NCBI GenBank assembly: GCA_943330745.2
Contig: CALQIX020000003.1
Location: 1 to 64,000, forward strand
DNA: 64,000 nt
Reading direction: 5' to 3'
Source: Lishizhenia tianjinensis
GTDB taxonomy: Bacteria; Bacteroidota; Bacteroidia; Flavobacteriales_D; Crocinitomicaceae
Under the pieces are notes generated by a model, which ran no database searches, had not been told where the DNA came from, and saw only the letters and a list, made by a program, of their open reading frames with translations. A program made the translations under genes and the position numbers. How positions within the stretch are numbered: position 1 is the stretch's first letter; each line of letters opens with the position of its first letter. Below, piece after piece: positions 35,077-44,388 of the stretch.

Positions 35077-35656
35077 TCGATTTAAGGTAGGTTTCTATTC
35101 ACTACTCATTTTATTAACTTTTAGTAGTTGTGACAATGATGTACTAATTCCAAAGCCACCAACGCACTTAATGGTAGATTTACCAGAGCATTCCTATAAG
35201 AAATTTAAGGATAGTACAAACTACACTTTTGAAATGTCTAATCTATGGGACATACGTTTCAATTTCACAAAACAAGATTCACTCATCCTTTATTTGGGTA
35301 AAAACATAGATGGAGATTTACATTTTCAATATTTTAAAATTGATACAGTGAATACACTTTCTAAGTTGATTAATCAAACTTTTGCGAAAATAGATTATCA
35401 TAAAATCCGAGCGAAACAAATGGTTGACACATCATTTATAATGAACAAAAAACGAGTATTCGGGACACTTTATGAGTATATTGGGAATTCAGCAACCAAC
35501 TTTCAATTCTATTTAACCGATTCAACAAATCACTTCGTTCGTACTGAATTATTGATTCGAAGAACACCGAACTATGATTCCTTGCAGCCCACTTTGCATT
35601 ACATCCGAAAAGACTTGGTTCATTTAATTGAAACATTTGAATGGAAAAGACAGTGA
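35066..35656 (+). CDS. gldD: GldD, gliding motility lipoprotein
   Basis: 196 residues. Lipoprotein signal with lipobox LTFSSC (C22), then PKPPTHLMVDLPEHSYKKF, the typical N-terminus of GldD, and PNYDSLQPTLHYIRKDLVHL at the end. It is needed for gliding and T9SS-dependent secretion in flavobacteria. It starts inside the end of gldE and overlaps folK by 16 bases. Confidence 0.9.
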   Translation: MIYNRFKVGFYSLLILLTFSSCDNDVLIPKPPTHLMVDLPEHSYKKFKDSTNYTFEMSNLWDIRFNFTKQDSLILYLGKNIDGDLHFQYFKIDTVNTLSKLINQTFAKIDYHKIRAKQMVDTSFIMNKKRVFGTLYEYIGNSATNFQFYLTDSTNHFVRTELLIRRTPNYDSLQPTLHYIRKDLVHLIETFEWKRQ

Positions 35657-36105
35657 AAACTGTAATTATTGCTTTAGGTAGCAACCTTGGAAATCGATTG
35701 AATACTATTAATTCAGCAATTCATAAAATTGAATCTGAAGTTGGTCCAATAATCAACATAGCCGATTGTATAGAAACAACTCCCTTCGAAATGGAGTCTG
35801 TGGAAAACTTCCTGAATTCATGCATAGAAATTGAAACTAAATTAACTGCATGGGAGGTTTTAAAAAAACTGCAAAAAATTGAAATTCATTTAGGAAGACC
35901 TGAGAAAACGAAAGGAAAAAATGAATCAAGAACAATTGATTTAGATATTATTTTTTACGATTCTCAAGTGATAGAAACTACCGAATTATCTATACCACAC
36001 AAAGAATATCACACGAGAGGTTTTGTTTTGATACCACTCCTTCAAATCGCACCCAATTTTATTGATCCTTCAAAATATTTAACGGTAAAACAGTTAATAA
36101 ATTAA
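35641..36105 (+). CDS. folK: 2-amino-4-hydroxy-6-hydroxymethyldihydropteridine pyrophosphokinase
   Basis: 154-residue folate-synthesis enzyme that transfers pyrophosphate from ATP to hydroxymethyldihydropterin. The motifs are ALGSNLGNRLNTINSAI, FLNSCIEIET, IEIHLGRPEKTKGKNESRTI and DLDIIFYD with IPHKEYHTRGFVLIPLLQIAP. Its start overlaps gldD by 16 bases, so translation coupling with a motility gene is likely positional rather than functional. Confidence 0.95.
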   Translation: MEKTVKTVIIALGSNLGNRLNTINSAIHKIESEVGPIINIADCIETTPFEMESVENFLNSCIEIETKLTAWEVLKKLQKIEIHLGRPEKTKGKNESRTIDLDIIFYDSQVIETTELSIPHKEYHTRGFVLIPLLQIAPNFIDPSKYLTVKQLIN

Positions 36106-36121
36106 AAAAGTATAAAGGCAG

Positions 36122-36153
36122 TTTGGTTTACAATCAAATAGTTGCTAATTTTG
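36122..36153 (+). promoter_or_regulatory. Promoter of the OmpA/TPR lipoprotein gene
   Basis: TTTG (36122-36125), 20-base spacer, TAATTTTG (36146-36153): a complete match to the Bacteroidota consensus. Leader of about 30 bases to the ATG at 36187. Best promoter in the window. Confidence 0.75.
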
Positions 36154-36186
36154 ACCGAAATATAATATTACGATAATAGTAAGAAT

Positions 36187-37893
36187 ATGAGAAATACAAC
36201 TTTTAAAATCACATCACTAGTATTAACTGCATCTGTATTAAGCAGTTGTGATGTTCTTAAGGAACTAGATTACAAAGTAACTCCAGATCCTTTGGAAATG
36301 CACGGTGATTCAGTTCGAGTTAGAATTGACGTTAAAGTACCTGAAAAGGGAATAAAAAAGAAAGTTGTAGCCGAAATTACTCCAACACTTGGTAATCAAA
36401 CATTGGAATCGATTAAAGTTGCTGGTGAGAAAATTCAAATCGGAGAAAAAACAATTTCCTACAAGGCTGGTGGAAAAGTATCTTATGATAAAACATATGC
36501 ATACAACCCAAGTTTTGAAAACAGTGAATTAGTTATGACTTTGAAAGCTTATAAAGGAGCTGTTGGAACGAAAGAAAAAAAGAAAGAGACTATTGAATCT
36601 AAAAAATTAGCTGATGCTACGATTGTAACTCCATTGTTAGTTCAACCAGATTTTAGAGTTGTTTCATTAACTCAAGATTATGTTCAAACGAAAAATTTCT
36701 CAACATCATTTACTATAAACTTTGATAGAGGTCGTTCCGAATTACGCGCGAATGAAATGAAAGATGCTGATGTAGTTGCTTTCAAAGAATGGTTAAAAAC
36801 AAACGCAACTAATTCCAAAATAGCTATAAAAGAAATTTCAATCAATGGATATGCTTGTCCGGATGGAGTTGAAGGTAAAAATGTAACGCTTTCTGATAGT
36901 CGTGTTTCAACTGCTTCCAAAGCAATTGAAACAATTTTAAAGGATGCTAAATATCCAAAATTAGACCTTAAGTTACTGGAAAAAACCAAAGGATTAGGAG
37001 AGGATTTTGATGGTTTCCAAGCTAAATTAAAAGAAAGTAAATTAGCCTCAGACGAACAAAGCATGATTGTGCGTATCATCAAAGAAACATCAGATTTAGA
37101 TTCACGTGAGAAAAAAATCAAAGACATTTCCAAAGTTTACAATGAAATTGAAAAAGATATCTTCCCTAAATTAAGAAGAGCTGAAGTAGTTATAACTTAT
37201 TCTGTTATTGGTTATTCAGACGAAGAATTAAAATCAATAAGTGCTTCTAATCCATCTTCTTTGAAATTAGATGAATTAATTCAGGCTGCAAGTTTAACAA
37301 ATGATTTAAAAGCAAAACAAGCAATTTATTCAACAGCTTTAAATTCAAATCCAGATGATAAATTGGTGTTGAATAATTTAGGGGTTGTTTTATTTGAACA
37401 AGCTAAATATGATGAAGCAAGAACGAATTTTGAAAAATCTAGTAAAATTGATAATAGCGCAGAACTAAAAAATAATTTGGGTGCAGTTGCTGCCAAAAAA
37501 GGAGAGCATGAATTAGCAAAAAAATTATTTGAAAAAAATAGTTTAACCGAAGCAAAACATAACTCTGGTTATTATTCAATCAAACGCGGAAAATATGCTG
37601 ATGCAGTTGCTCAATTGAAAGGTTACCAATCTTACAACCTAGCTTTAGCACAGTTGTTAAACGGTAAATCAGAAGATGCAATCAAAACAATTGATGCTTC
37701 ACCAACCAAAGAAACAGCTGAGTCTTATTACTTAAAAGCAATCGCTAATACTCGTTTAAATAATGATGATGCAGCCCTTTCAAATTTGAAAAATGCATTA
37801 TCTAAAAACTCAGGTTTAAAAGAAAAAGCAACAAAGGATAGAGAGTTTTTGCGTTTTGCAACAAATTCAACTTTTACTTCTTTGATTAAATAA
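36187..37893 (+). CDS. Lipoprotein with OmpA-like and TPR domains
   Basis: 568 residues. Lipobox VLSSC (C21). Residues about 25-160 are a beta domain; 165-255 resemble an OmpA peptidoglycan-binding domain (FTINFDRGRSELRANEMKDA; EISINGYACPDGVEGKN; LSDSRVSTASKAI); 360-560 are TPR repeats (KLVLNNLGVVLFEQAKYDEA; ELKNNLGAVAAKKGEHELAK; AESYYLKAIANTRLNNDDAA). Probably anchored in the outer membrane and bound to peptidoglycan. A strong promoter (36122-36153) precedes it and a strong terminator (37914-37945) follows, so it is transcribed alone and probably abundant. Confidence 0.82.
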   Translation: MRNTTFKITSLVLTASVLSSCDVLKELDYKVTPDPLEMHGDSVRVRIDVKVPEKGIKKKVVAEITPTLGNQTLESIKVAGEKIQIGEKTISYKAGGKVSYDKTYAYNPSFENSELVMTLKAYKGAVGTKEKKKETIESKKLADATIVTPLLVQPDFRVVSLTQDYVQTKNFSTSFTINFDRGRSELRANEMKDADVVAFKEWLKTNATNSKIAIKEISINGYACPDGVEGKNVTLSDSRVSTASKAIETILKDAKYPKLDLKLLEKTKGLGEDFDGFQAKLKESKLASDEQSMIVRIIKETSDLDSREKKIKDISKVYNEIEKDIFPKLRRAEVVITYSVIGYSDEELKSISASNPSSLKLDELIQAASLTNDLKAKQAIYSTALNSNPDDKLVLNNLGVVLFEQAKYDEARTNFEKSSKIDNSAELKNNLGAVAAKKGEHELAKKLFEKNSLTEAKHNSGYYSIKRGKYADAVAQLKGYQSYNLALAQLLNGKSEDAIKTIDASPTKETAESYYLKAIANTRLNNDDAALSNLKNALSKNSGLKEKATKDREFLRFATNSTFTSLIK

Positions 37894-37913
37894 TTAAATC
37901 AAGTTATTGATTG

Positions 37914-37945
37914 AAAAGACTATCTTCGGGTAGTCTTTTTTTTTT
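37914..37945 (+). terminator. Rho-independent terminator with TTCG tetraloop
   Basis: AAAAGACTATC and GGTAGTC close a stem capped by a C(TTCG)G tetraloop, followed by a run of ten T. It is 21 bases after the lipoprotein stop. Its left side also bears a TTG that could be misread as the start of the next frame. Confidence 0.93.
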
Positions 37946-37955
37946 GCCAACAACT

Positions 37956-39539
37956 ATGAAAACAGAAACTTTTCCAAGAAACATCTTTCCGTATTATAAT
38001 GACTTACAAATCAAACTTGCGGAGGAACAACAAAAATTAATCGATTTTATAGGTCTTCCTTTTAAACAGGAAAATATTACTGAGCAAATAAGACGTAAAA
38101 AAGCTCATTTTAGCCTCTCAGATAGAGTAAGGCTTCAAGATGTGTTTAGAGATCAATATTCAACCGTTCAAACTTCAGAAAAAGTGAAGAATAATATTGA
38201 ACTGATTGAGAAAGAAAACACATTTACTATAACTACAGGCCATCAATTAACGCTTTTTGGTGGACCAGCTTATTTCTTTTATAAAATCATACACATAATT
38301 TCACTTTGTCAAAAGTTAAAGGAAGATCATCCGACTTGCAATTTTATACCCGTATTTTGGATGGCTTCAGAAGATCACGACAAGGAAGAAATAGCAGAGA
38401 CAACTATTTACAGTAAGAAACTCAGATGGGAAACAAATGAAACAGGACCCGTTGGTGCATTTCATTTAAATGCCGAATTTGAAGCTTGTAAAAAGGAATT
38501 CCTTCAATTGTTTTCCAACTCTCAATTTAATGAAATAGAACAAAACCTATTATCTTTTTCAGGTAGTACTCTATCGGAAGGAATGTTTCATTTTCTTAAT
38601 TCAATTTTTCAACAATATGGCTTACTAATTCTTGAACCAAATCGAATTGAACTTAAAAAAATATTAATTCCAATTTTTGAAAAAGAAATCACACAATCAA
38701 TAAGCTATCAAGCTGTTTCTACTACTAATGTAGAGCTCCAGCAGATTGGAATTAAACCACAAGCTCAAATTCAACCCATCAATTTCTTTCATTTACAAGC
38801 TGGGAAACGGGCAAAAATTAATAAAGTTGAAGATGGATTTACTATTAACAACCAACATTTCACGAAAGAAAACTTGCTTTTGGAAATAAATAAGCATCCT
38901 GAATGTTTCTCACCGAATGTATTTTTAAGGCCACTTTATCAAGAACTTATTCTTCCAAATTTAGCCTACATTGGAGGGCCCGGTGAATTGAGCTATTGGA
39001 TACAACTTAAAGGTATTTTTGATATTTATTTAGTGCCCTTCCCGTTTCTAGTAAATCGAATTTCTATTTTCCAAATGGATCATTCATTGCATGAAAAATT
39101 AGTCAAACTAAATATCCCTTTTTTAGATTTCGCGACAAAGACCAAAGAGGAGATCAAAAAAGAATTTTTATATACAAATAAAGAAGCGATCGATTGGACT
39201 GAAACAAAAGAATTGATTGATTTAGCCCATAATAAAGCCCGTTTTTTATTTGACAAACACGCTCCTTCGAACCAGAAAATGTTAGAAGCGGAATGGAAAT
39301 CAATCCAAAAATCGCTCGATCAAATAATACATAAGCTTGATAAACAGTTAAATGTTAAACATGATGTAGCATTAAATCAAATTGAACAAGTTAAAGAGAA
39401 ATTTTTTCCAAATGGATCTACACAAGAACGCGTCTTTCATTTTTTTCATTTTTGCTCAAATGGGAGTTTGGAAAAAATCAATCTCATTATATCCGCTATA
39501 GATCCTTTTGAATCCGATATTCTTCTTATTCAGGTATAA
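37956..39539 (+). CDS. bshC: Bacillithiol biosynthesis cysteine-adding enzyme BshC
   Basis: 527 residues from the ATG at 37956. BshC adds cysteine to glucosamine-malate to make bacillithiol, a thiol redox buffer. The motifs are TGHQLTLFGGPAYFFYKI, FIPVFWMASEDHDKEEI (a conserved catalytic-type cluster), and LILPNLAYIGGPGELSYWIQ, which I recognise from the family. The frame opens at a TTG (37911), but that lies in the preceding terminator. The partners bshA and bshB are not in the window. Confidence 0.92.
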   Translation: MKTETFPRNIFPYYNDLQIKLAEEQQKLIDFIGLPFKQENITEQIRRKKAHFSLSDRVRLQDVFRDQYSTVQTSEKVKNNIELIEKENTFTITTGHQLTLFGGPAYFFYKIIHIISLCQKLKEDHPTCNFIPVFWMASEDHDKEEIAETTIYSKKLRWETNETGPVGAFHLNAEFEACKKEFLQLFSNSQFNEIEQNLLSFSGSTLSEGMFHFLNSIFQQYGLLILEPNRIELKKILIPIFEKEITQSISYQAVSTTNVELQQIGIKPQAQIQPINFFHLQAGKRAKINKVEDGFTINNQHFTKENLLLEINKHPECFSPNVFLRPLYQELILPNLAYIGGPGELSYWIQLKGIFDIYLVPFPFLVNRISIFQMDHSLHEKLVKLNIPFLDFATKTKEEIKKEFLYTNKEAIDWTETKELIDLAHNKARFLFDKHAPSNQKMLEAEWKSIQKSLDQIIHKLDKQLNVKHDVALNQIEQVKEKFFPNGSTQERVFHFFHFCSNGSLEKINLIISAIDPFESDILLIQV

Positions 39540-39575
39540 AAAAAAATTGTAAATTTACTACCAAAGAATTTCTTC

Positions 39576-40982
39576 ATGAAACTAATTTTTATATTATTCC
39601 TTGGACTTCCATTTTTACCGAATGGATTGTTTGCTCAAAAAACAGACAATAGTTGGTCCATAGATGTTTGTATAGGTGGAACAAACCCTGTAAAACCTTA
39701 TTCACCAGGTTATTGGTCCAATACAGTTTCTTTTTTACATACTTCAGCGGGTGGACGTTATATGTTTAATAATAAATTCGGATTAAAATTAGATGCTGGA
39801 TATGATCGCGTTAAAAATGACGTTGTTGGTCAAAATGGAAATAGCCTGCCATTTAAATCGAATTATTATCGCACCTCAATTCAAGGTGTATTTGATTTAG
39901 GAAGGATTTTTACATTTGAAAATTTTTCAGAAAGAATAAGTTTGCTTTTTCATGTTGGTGGCGGATTATCCATCTTAACGAATAAAGAAGAACAAAAAAC
40001 CGATCGTATGGTGAATTTTCTTTTTGGTTTCACGCCCCAATATAAAATCAATGACCGTATAGCTATTAATGTTGATGCATCTTTCATTTGGCATATCTAT
40101 CAGCAATTCACATTCGACATGAAGAACTCTGTTTTTCAAAGAGGCTTTGATGGTTTTATTGCAAATGCAACAGTTGGTGTTAATTACTACCTAGGAAAAA
40201 ACAAAAAACATTATGATTGGGCATTTTCGCCTTGTTATCCGGATATGCGTTATCTGGAGGATGAAAATGCGAAATTAAAATCACAAAACGACTCTTTATC
40301 GAAAAAATTAGGTGATGATGATAAAGATGGTGTAATCAATTATTTGGATTTTGAATTGGATACAGAACCAGGAGCCCTTGTTGATATAAAAGGCAGAAAC
40401 CTTAAGAATATTGATACAGACGGAGATGGAATTAAAGACTTTTATGATGAATGTCCAAATGAACCAGGTATTCAAAAATTTAATGGTTGTCCTGATAAAA
40501 ACAAAGGAAATGACTCTATAGTTAAAGACAATTTACCTAAAGACAAAGATAAAAAAGATTCATTGAACCCTATTCCTGTTGTTGATTCGGTAAAACCATA
40601 TTTCAATAAAGATTATAATTTTGTTGCGCCAGAAGGATATTCTAGTTTAGCCGATATTCATTTTGGAAAATGGCAAAGTGAAATTCTATCTCAAGAGGAA
40701 TCAACAATAATAGAAATCAGTTCCTTACTTAAGGCAAATCCAGATGCTAAAATAATTATTGCCGGTCATGCGGACAATGTAGGAGACAGAAATCGAAATT
40801 TTGAAATTTCAAAGAAACGAGCAAATACAGTTAAAAATTATCTGATTTCAAAAGGAGTAAGTCCAGATAAAATTCAAATCAATTTCTATGGAGATGGAAT
40901 ACCTAAATTCCTGAACACCACTGAAACTGGAAAATTCTTAAATAGACGAGCTGAAATATTAATCGATTACGGTAAGCAATAA
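39576..40982 (+). CDS. OmpA-family outer membrane protein
   Basis: 468 residues: signal peptide (KLIFILFLGLPFLPNGLFAQ), an N-terminal beta barrel (about 25-215, ending NATVGVNYYLGKNKKHYDWAF), a coiled segment (DENAKLKSQNDSLSKK), calcium-binding thrombospondin type 3-like repeats (GDDDKDGVIN; TDGDGIKDFYDECPNEPG), and a C-terminal OmpA domain (AKIIIAGHADNVGDRNRNFE; SKKRANTVKNYLISKGVSP; FLNRRAEILID). It links the outer membrane to peptidoglycan. The gene is followed after one base by the arginase-family gene. Confidence 0.9.
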   Translation: MKLIFILFLGLPFLPNGLFAQKTDNSWSIDVCIGGTNPVKPYSPGYWSNTVSFLHTSAGGRYMFNNKFGLKLDAGYDRVKNDVVGQNGNSLPFKSNYYRTSIQGVFDLGRIFTFENFSERISLLFHVGGGLSILTNKEEQKTDRMVNFLFGFTPQYKINDRIAINVDASFIWHIYQQFTFDMKNSVFQRGFDGFIANATVGVNYYLGKNKKHYDWAFSPCYPDMRYLEDENAKLKSQNDSLSKKLGDDDKDGVINYLDFELDTEPGALVDIKGRNLKNIDTDGDGIKDFYDECPNEPGIQKFNGCPDKNKGNDSIVKDNLPKDKDKKDSLNPIPVVDSVKPYFNKDYNFVAPEGYSSLADIHFGKWQSEILSQEESTIIEISSLLKANPDAKIIIAGHADNVGDRNRNFEISKKRANTVKNYLISKGVSPDKIQINFYGDGIPKFLNTTETGKFLNRRAEILIDYGKQ

Positions 40983-40983
40983 T

Positions 40984-42024
40984 ATGACTGATTTTGATCC
41001 AAATGGAGTTGGTATTTCAAATGGAAATTTATTTGGATTTCCTGTAACAGAGAATGAAGCCGACATACTTGTTATTCCAGTTCCTTGGGACGCCACAGCT
41101 TCCTATGGCAAAGGAACTAGCAAAGGTCCTCAGGCCATTTTAGATGCCTCAACACAATTGGATTTTTATCACCCAAAATTGGATGAAGCTTTTCGGACAC
41201 GTGTGTTTTTAACTCCAATTTCCAGCGAATGGGAGAAGATCAACGAAGAATTTTGTTTGCAATCGATTGATTATATCCAACATCTGGAATCAGGTGCCAC
41301 TGATGTTAAAGGGTTCGAATTGTTTTTACAACAAATAAATGCTGCACAACATGCGATGAGAATTCACCTCAAGGAAAGAGCCACTGAATTAATTAAACAA
41401 AATAAAATTGTTGCAGTTCTAGGCGGGGAACATTCGACCCCATTAGGACTTATTGAGGCAATTGATGAAAGTTATGCTGATTTTGGAATTCTTCAAATTG
41501 ATGCACATGCAGACCTAAGAGATGGGTACGAAAATTTTGATCAATCACATGCCAGTATCATGTTTAATGTCACCAAAAATTGCAATAACCTTTCTAAATT
41601 AGTTCAAATTGGGATTCGAGATATTGCTCAGTCTGAAATTGATCTAATTGAATCTAGTAATGGCAGAATCAAAACATTTTTCGATTGGGATATAAAAGAA
41701 AGAGCATTTAATGGAATAAATTGGTCTAACCAAGTTGATGAAATCATTTCTGAACTTCCTCAACAAGTTTATATTAGTTTTGATATTGATGGATTAATTC
41801 CCTCGTTATGTCCGAATACAGGTACGCCGGTTGCAGGGGGATTTCAATTGGATGAAATTACTTTTTTGCTTTTCAAACTTGTTGAATCAGGGAGAAAAAT
41901 CATTGGTTTTGACTTGAATGAAGTTTCACCTGGTGATTCTGGAGATTGGGATGCAAATGTTGGAGCACGCGCACTATGGAACTTAGTTTGTGCCGCTGAA
42001 AAATCACGAAGAGAAAATGCGTAA
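40984..42024 (+). CDS. Arginase-family enzyme (agmatinase/formimidoylglutamase-like)
   Basis: 346 residues. The manganese ligands are seen: H150 in LGGEHSTPLG, D173/H175/D177 in DAHAD, and D267/D269 in FDIDGL. The family hydrolyses guanidinium groups (arginine, agmatine, formimidoylglutamate) and the motif form fits agmatinase, but neither the substrate nor a spe partner is clear. It begins one base after the OmpA gene's stop and overlaps the next gene by eight bases. Confidence 0.85.
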   Translation: MTDFDPNGVGISNGNLFGFPVTENEADILVIPVPWDATASYGKGTSKGPQAILDASTQLDFYHPKLDEAFRTRVFLTPISSEWEKINEEFCLQSIDYIQHLESGATDVKGFELFLQQINAAQHAMRIHLKERATELIKQNKIVAVLGGEHSTPLGLIEAIDESYADFGILQIDAHADLRDGYENFDQSHASIMFNVTKNCNNLSKLVQIGIRDIAQSEIDLIESSNGRIKTFFDWDIKERAFNGINWSNQVDEIISELPQQVYISFDIDGLIPSLCPNTGTPVAGGFQLDEITFLLFKLVESGRKIIGFDLNEVSPGDSGDWDANVGARALWNLVCAAEKSRRENA

Positions 42025-42535
42025 TTTCTTTCAAAAATCACCTTTTTTTCTTTTAACAATATCAATTATTCTTGCCCTAATTTCTTGTTTTTTTATGACT
42101 CAGGAAATAACAACATATTCCTTTGTAGCTTTGTCTTTTTCATTTTCTTGGTTGATTCAACTAGTAAATATCCACCTATTGGGATTTGAAACTGGCACCA
42201 GGAAGAAACTTTCATGGCTATCTTTAATTATCAGTTTTGGGACCTTTATTAATTTAAATAATCATTGGCTAATCGTACTATGGAAATATGAATTACTTTT
42301 CTTTATGGGTTTATTATTTGGCTATTGGCTAGTAAAATTCAAGCGTCAAATCAATGCCTATTATTTCATATTTCTTTGTTTAACAACGTGTTGCATCTTT
42401 TTTTATATTGGACTGCTAATTCATTACAACCAGTTCGATACCGCTTATTTCAAAAGTGCTTACATCCTATTGATTAGTTTGATAAGCCTCTATTTTATAA
42501 TAGCTTTTCAACGGTTATTCAAAAAAGTTCCGTAG
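42017..42535 (+). CDS. Hypothetical membrane protein
   Basis: 172 residues with about six hydrophobic helices, for example FFLLTISIILALISCFF, SFVALSFSFSWLIQLVNI, KLSWLSLIISFGTFI, YELLFFMGLLFGYWLV, YFIFLCLTTCCIFFYIGLLI and AYILLISLISLYFIIAF. I do not recognise a family. ATG at 42017 overlaps the arginase-family stop by eight bases. The frame extends to 41990, an unlikely start. The 3' end overlaps the convergent peptidase gene by 28 bases. Confidence 0.72.
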   Translation: MRNFFQKSPFFLLTISIILALISCFFMTQEITTYSFVALSFSFSWLIQLVNIHLLGFETGTRKKLSWLSLIISFGTFINLNNHWLIVLWKYELLFFMGLLFGYWLVKFKRQINAYYFIFLCLTTCCIFFYIGLLIHYNQFDTAYFKSAYILLISLISLYFIIAFQRLFKKVP

Positions 42536-43404
42536 GCAAATAGCCTTTGTTTCCAATACGTAGATTGATTGATTTCAATTATACTAATTCCTAAACTCGA
42601 ACTAGCATGGATCATTTTAACTGGCTCCCCTTTATTGGAAATAACCATTCCAACATGTGAGATTCGACCATCATTTTTAAAAAATACCAAATCACCACAT
42701 TGAACAAGCAAAGCATCTACTTTGGTTGATTTCGAATATTGATCACCGGCGGTTCTCGGTAATATCAGTCCTTCCTGTTTCATGACAAATTGTGTGAAAC
42801 CGCTACAATCGAATCCTGTTGGGTCCTCTCCTCCCCATACATATTTAACGCCCAACTGTTTTTTAGCAAATTTGGCCAAATCAATCCTAGTTTTTGACAC
42901 CCCTTTGAAAGAAGTGTAATCTTCCACATTTGAATATGATCCCTCTACGTAGTTATCAAGTTCAATTCCTGCAAAGAATGAATCAATTAAAATGGAATAC
43001 CCCGAAACATTTTTCTTTAATTTGGATTCATTCAATTCAGTTAACCAATTGGACAAATCTTGTTTTAATCCGTATAATTCGTACAAATGGCTTTCTAAAA
43101 ATTGCTTTCCTGCAACCGTTTTTTTCATTTCATTCAACAATTCAATCGCTTGCCTTGGTTTATCCAAATTTCTTTTCAACCAAAAGATGGTGGCGCTTTT
43201 CTGCAATGTTGCCATAGCGAAATAATAGGTAGGTGCTAAAAGTAATTTTGTTTCCTCATTTTCTCTAAGTTTTTTTGATTTTCGATAAACAATATCGTAA
43301 TGACCTTGAAAATACAATTGTTCTAACTTATCTCCAATTGGATGTTGGGCAAAAGTTGAGTTAACTAAAAAACTAAAAAAAAACACAAACGCACACCGTT
43401 TCAT
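42508..43404 (-). CDS. NlpC/P60 (C40) cell-wall peptidase
   Basis: 298 residues from the ATG at 43404 (MKRCAFVFFFSFLVNSTFAQ, a signal peptide). An all-helical part (about 20-170) precedes the catalytic domain: YVWGGEDPTGFDCSGFTQFV with C200, GRISHVGMVI with H250 and KMIHASS with H266. It hydrolyses D-gamma-glutamyl-diaminopimelate type bonds in peptidoglycan, or a related amide. The frame is open 12 codons further to 43440, but the signal peptide begins best at 43404. Convergent overlap of 28 bases with the membrane gene. Confidence 0.88.
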   Translation of the reverse strand: MKRCAFVFFFSFLVNSTFAQHPIGDKLEQLYFQGHYDIVYRKSKKLRENEETKLLLAPTYYFAMATLQKSATIFWLKRNLDKPRQAIELLNEMKKTVAGKQFLESHLYELYGLKQDLSNWLTELNESKLKKNVSGYSILIDSFFAGIELDNYVEGSYSNVEDYTSFKGVSKTRIDLAKFAKKQLGVKYVWGGEDPTGFDCSGFTQFVMKQEGLILPRTAGDQYSKSTKVDALLVQCGDLVFFKNDGRISHVGMVISNKGEPVKMIHASSSLGISIIEINQSTYWKQRLFAYGTFLNNR

Positions 43405-43440
43405 TCTAAATATCATTGTATTATCCTTAAAGTTAATCAT

Positions 43441-43575
43441 TCAGTTTAGAATAGAAAAAAAGACTATTTGATTATTTTTTAGAATTTTAAAATTGTTTGT
43501 TTTTCGTTAATAAAATTAGGACCTAGGATGCGGAATTCATGCAAAAGAACATTAATTTTATAATCAAATTAAATC
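43441..43575. other. Intergenic region before parA
   Basis: 135 AT-rich bases. No parS-like 16-mer (TGTTTCACGTGAAACA type), no hairpin with a T run and no TAnnTTTG element near parA were found. The operon promoter is not resolved. Confidence 0.4.
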
Positions 43576-44388
43576 ATGGGAAAAGTAATTGCAATTGCCA
43601 ATCAAAAAGGGGGAGTAGGAAAAACAACTACTACAATAAATTTAGCGGGTTGTTTAGGTGTATTAGAATATAAAACACTAATAATCGATGCTGATCCGCA
43701 AGCAAATGCAACCTCTGGTCTGGGTTTAGACCCAAATACTACGAGAAACATTTATGACTGTTTGGTGAATGATCAAGATCCAAAAGAGTTAATCATAGAA
43801 ACATCAAGCCCCAATTTATTCATCCTACCTTCAAACATTGATTTGGTGGGAGCTGAATTGGAAATGATTAACCTGCCTAATCGTGAAAAAATGCTTCGAT
43901 TGGCAATTGAAAAAATAAAAGATGATTTTGACTTTATTTTAATCGATTGTTCCCCTTCTTTGGGTTTGATTACTGTTAATGCTATTACTGCTGCTGATTC
44001 TGTAATGATTCCAGTGCAATGCGAATTTTTTGCCTTGGAGGGATTGAGTAAGTTATTGAATACCATTAAAATTATTCAAGGACGATTGAATCAAGATTTA
44101 GAAATTGAAGGGATATTATTGACAATGTATGACACAAGATTGCGTTTGGCAAACCAAGTAGTGGATGAAGTAAAGACTCATTTTCAAGAATTGGTTTTTG
44201 ACACAATAATTCATCGTAATACTACGTTAAGTGAGGCATCAAGTTATGGAACTACGATTATCATGCATGATGCGGCAAGCAAAGGAACGACAAACTACCT
44301 TAATTTTGCACGCGAAATTCTTCAAAAAAATAACTTAACCCGAATTGGTAACGACGATAAAAAAATAGAATTTGACCATGAGCTCTAA
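43576..44388 (+). CDS. parA: Chromosome-partitioning ATPase ParA
   Basis: 270 residues. Deviant Walker A KGGVGKTTT (11-19), the ANATSGLGL switch, and DFILIDCSPSLGLITVNAI (Walker B region). It forms ATP-dependent gradients on the nucleoid and moves ParB-parS complexes. With no N-terminal HTH it is the chromosomal (Soj) type. It overlaps parB by 11 bases and heads the operon parA-parB-DUF5683-dapB-lepB-wbqC. Confidence 0.96.
   Translation: MGKVIAIANQKGGVGKTTTTINLAGCLGVLEYKTLIIDADPQANATSGLGLDPNTTRNIYDCLVNDQDPKELIIETSSPNLFILPSNIDLVGAELEMINLPNREKMLRLAIEKIKDDFDFILIDCSPSLGLITVNAITAADSVMIPVQCEFFALEGLSKLLNTIKIIQGRLNQDLEIEGILLTMYDTRLRLANQVVDEVKTHFQELVFDTIIHRNTTLSEASSYGTTIIMHDAASKGTTNYLNFAREILQKNNLTRIGNDDKKIEFDHEL

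Noticed and set aside
37098..37113. parS-like sequence with core TTCACGTGA
   Set aside because: Matches only 12 of 16 positions, is inside a lipoprotein gene and has no companions; treated as chance.
37911..37955. TTG start that would extend bshC upstream
   Set aside because: It is in the left arm of the rho-independent terminator; the ATG at 37956 gives the family N-terminus.
42930..43225. Plus-strand frames opposite the NlpC/P60 peptidase gene
   Set aside because: Shadow frames opposite a well-supported gene with its active-site residues; no independent support.
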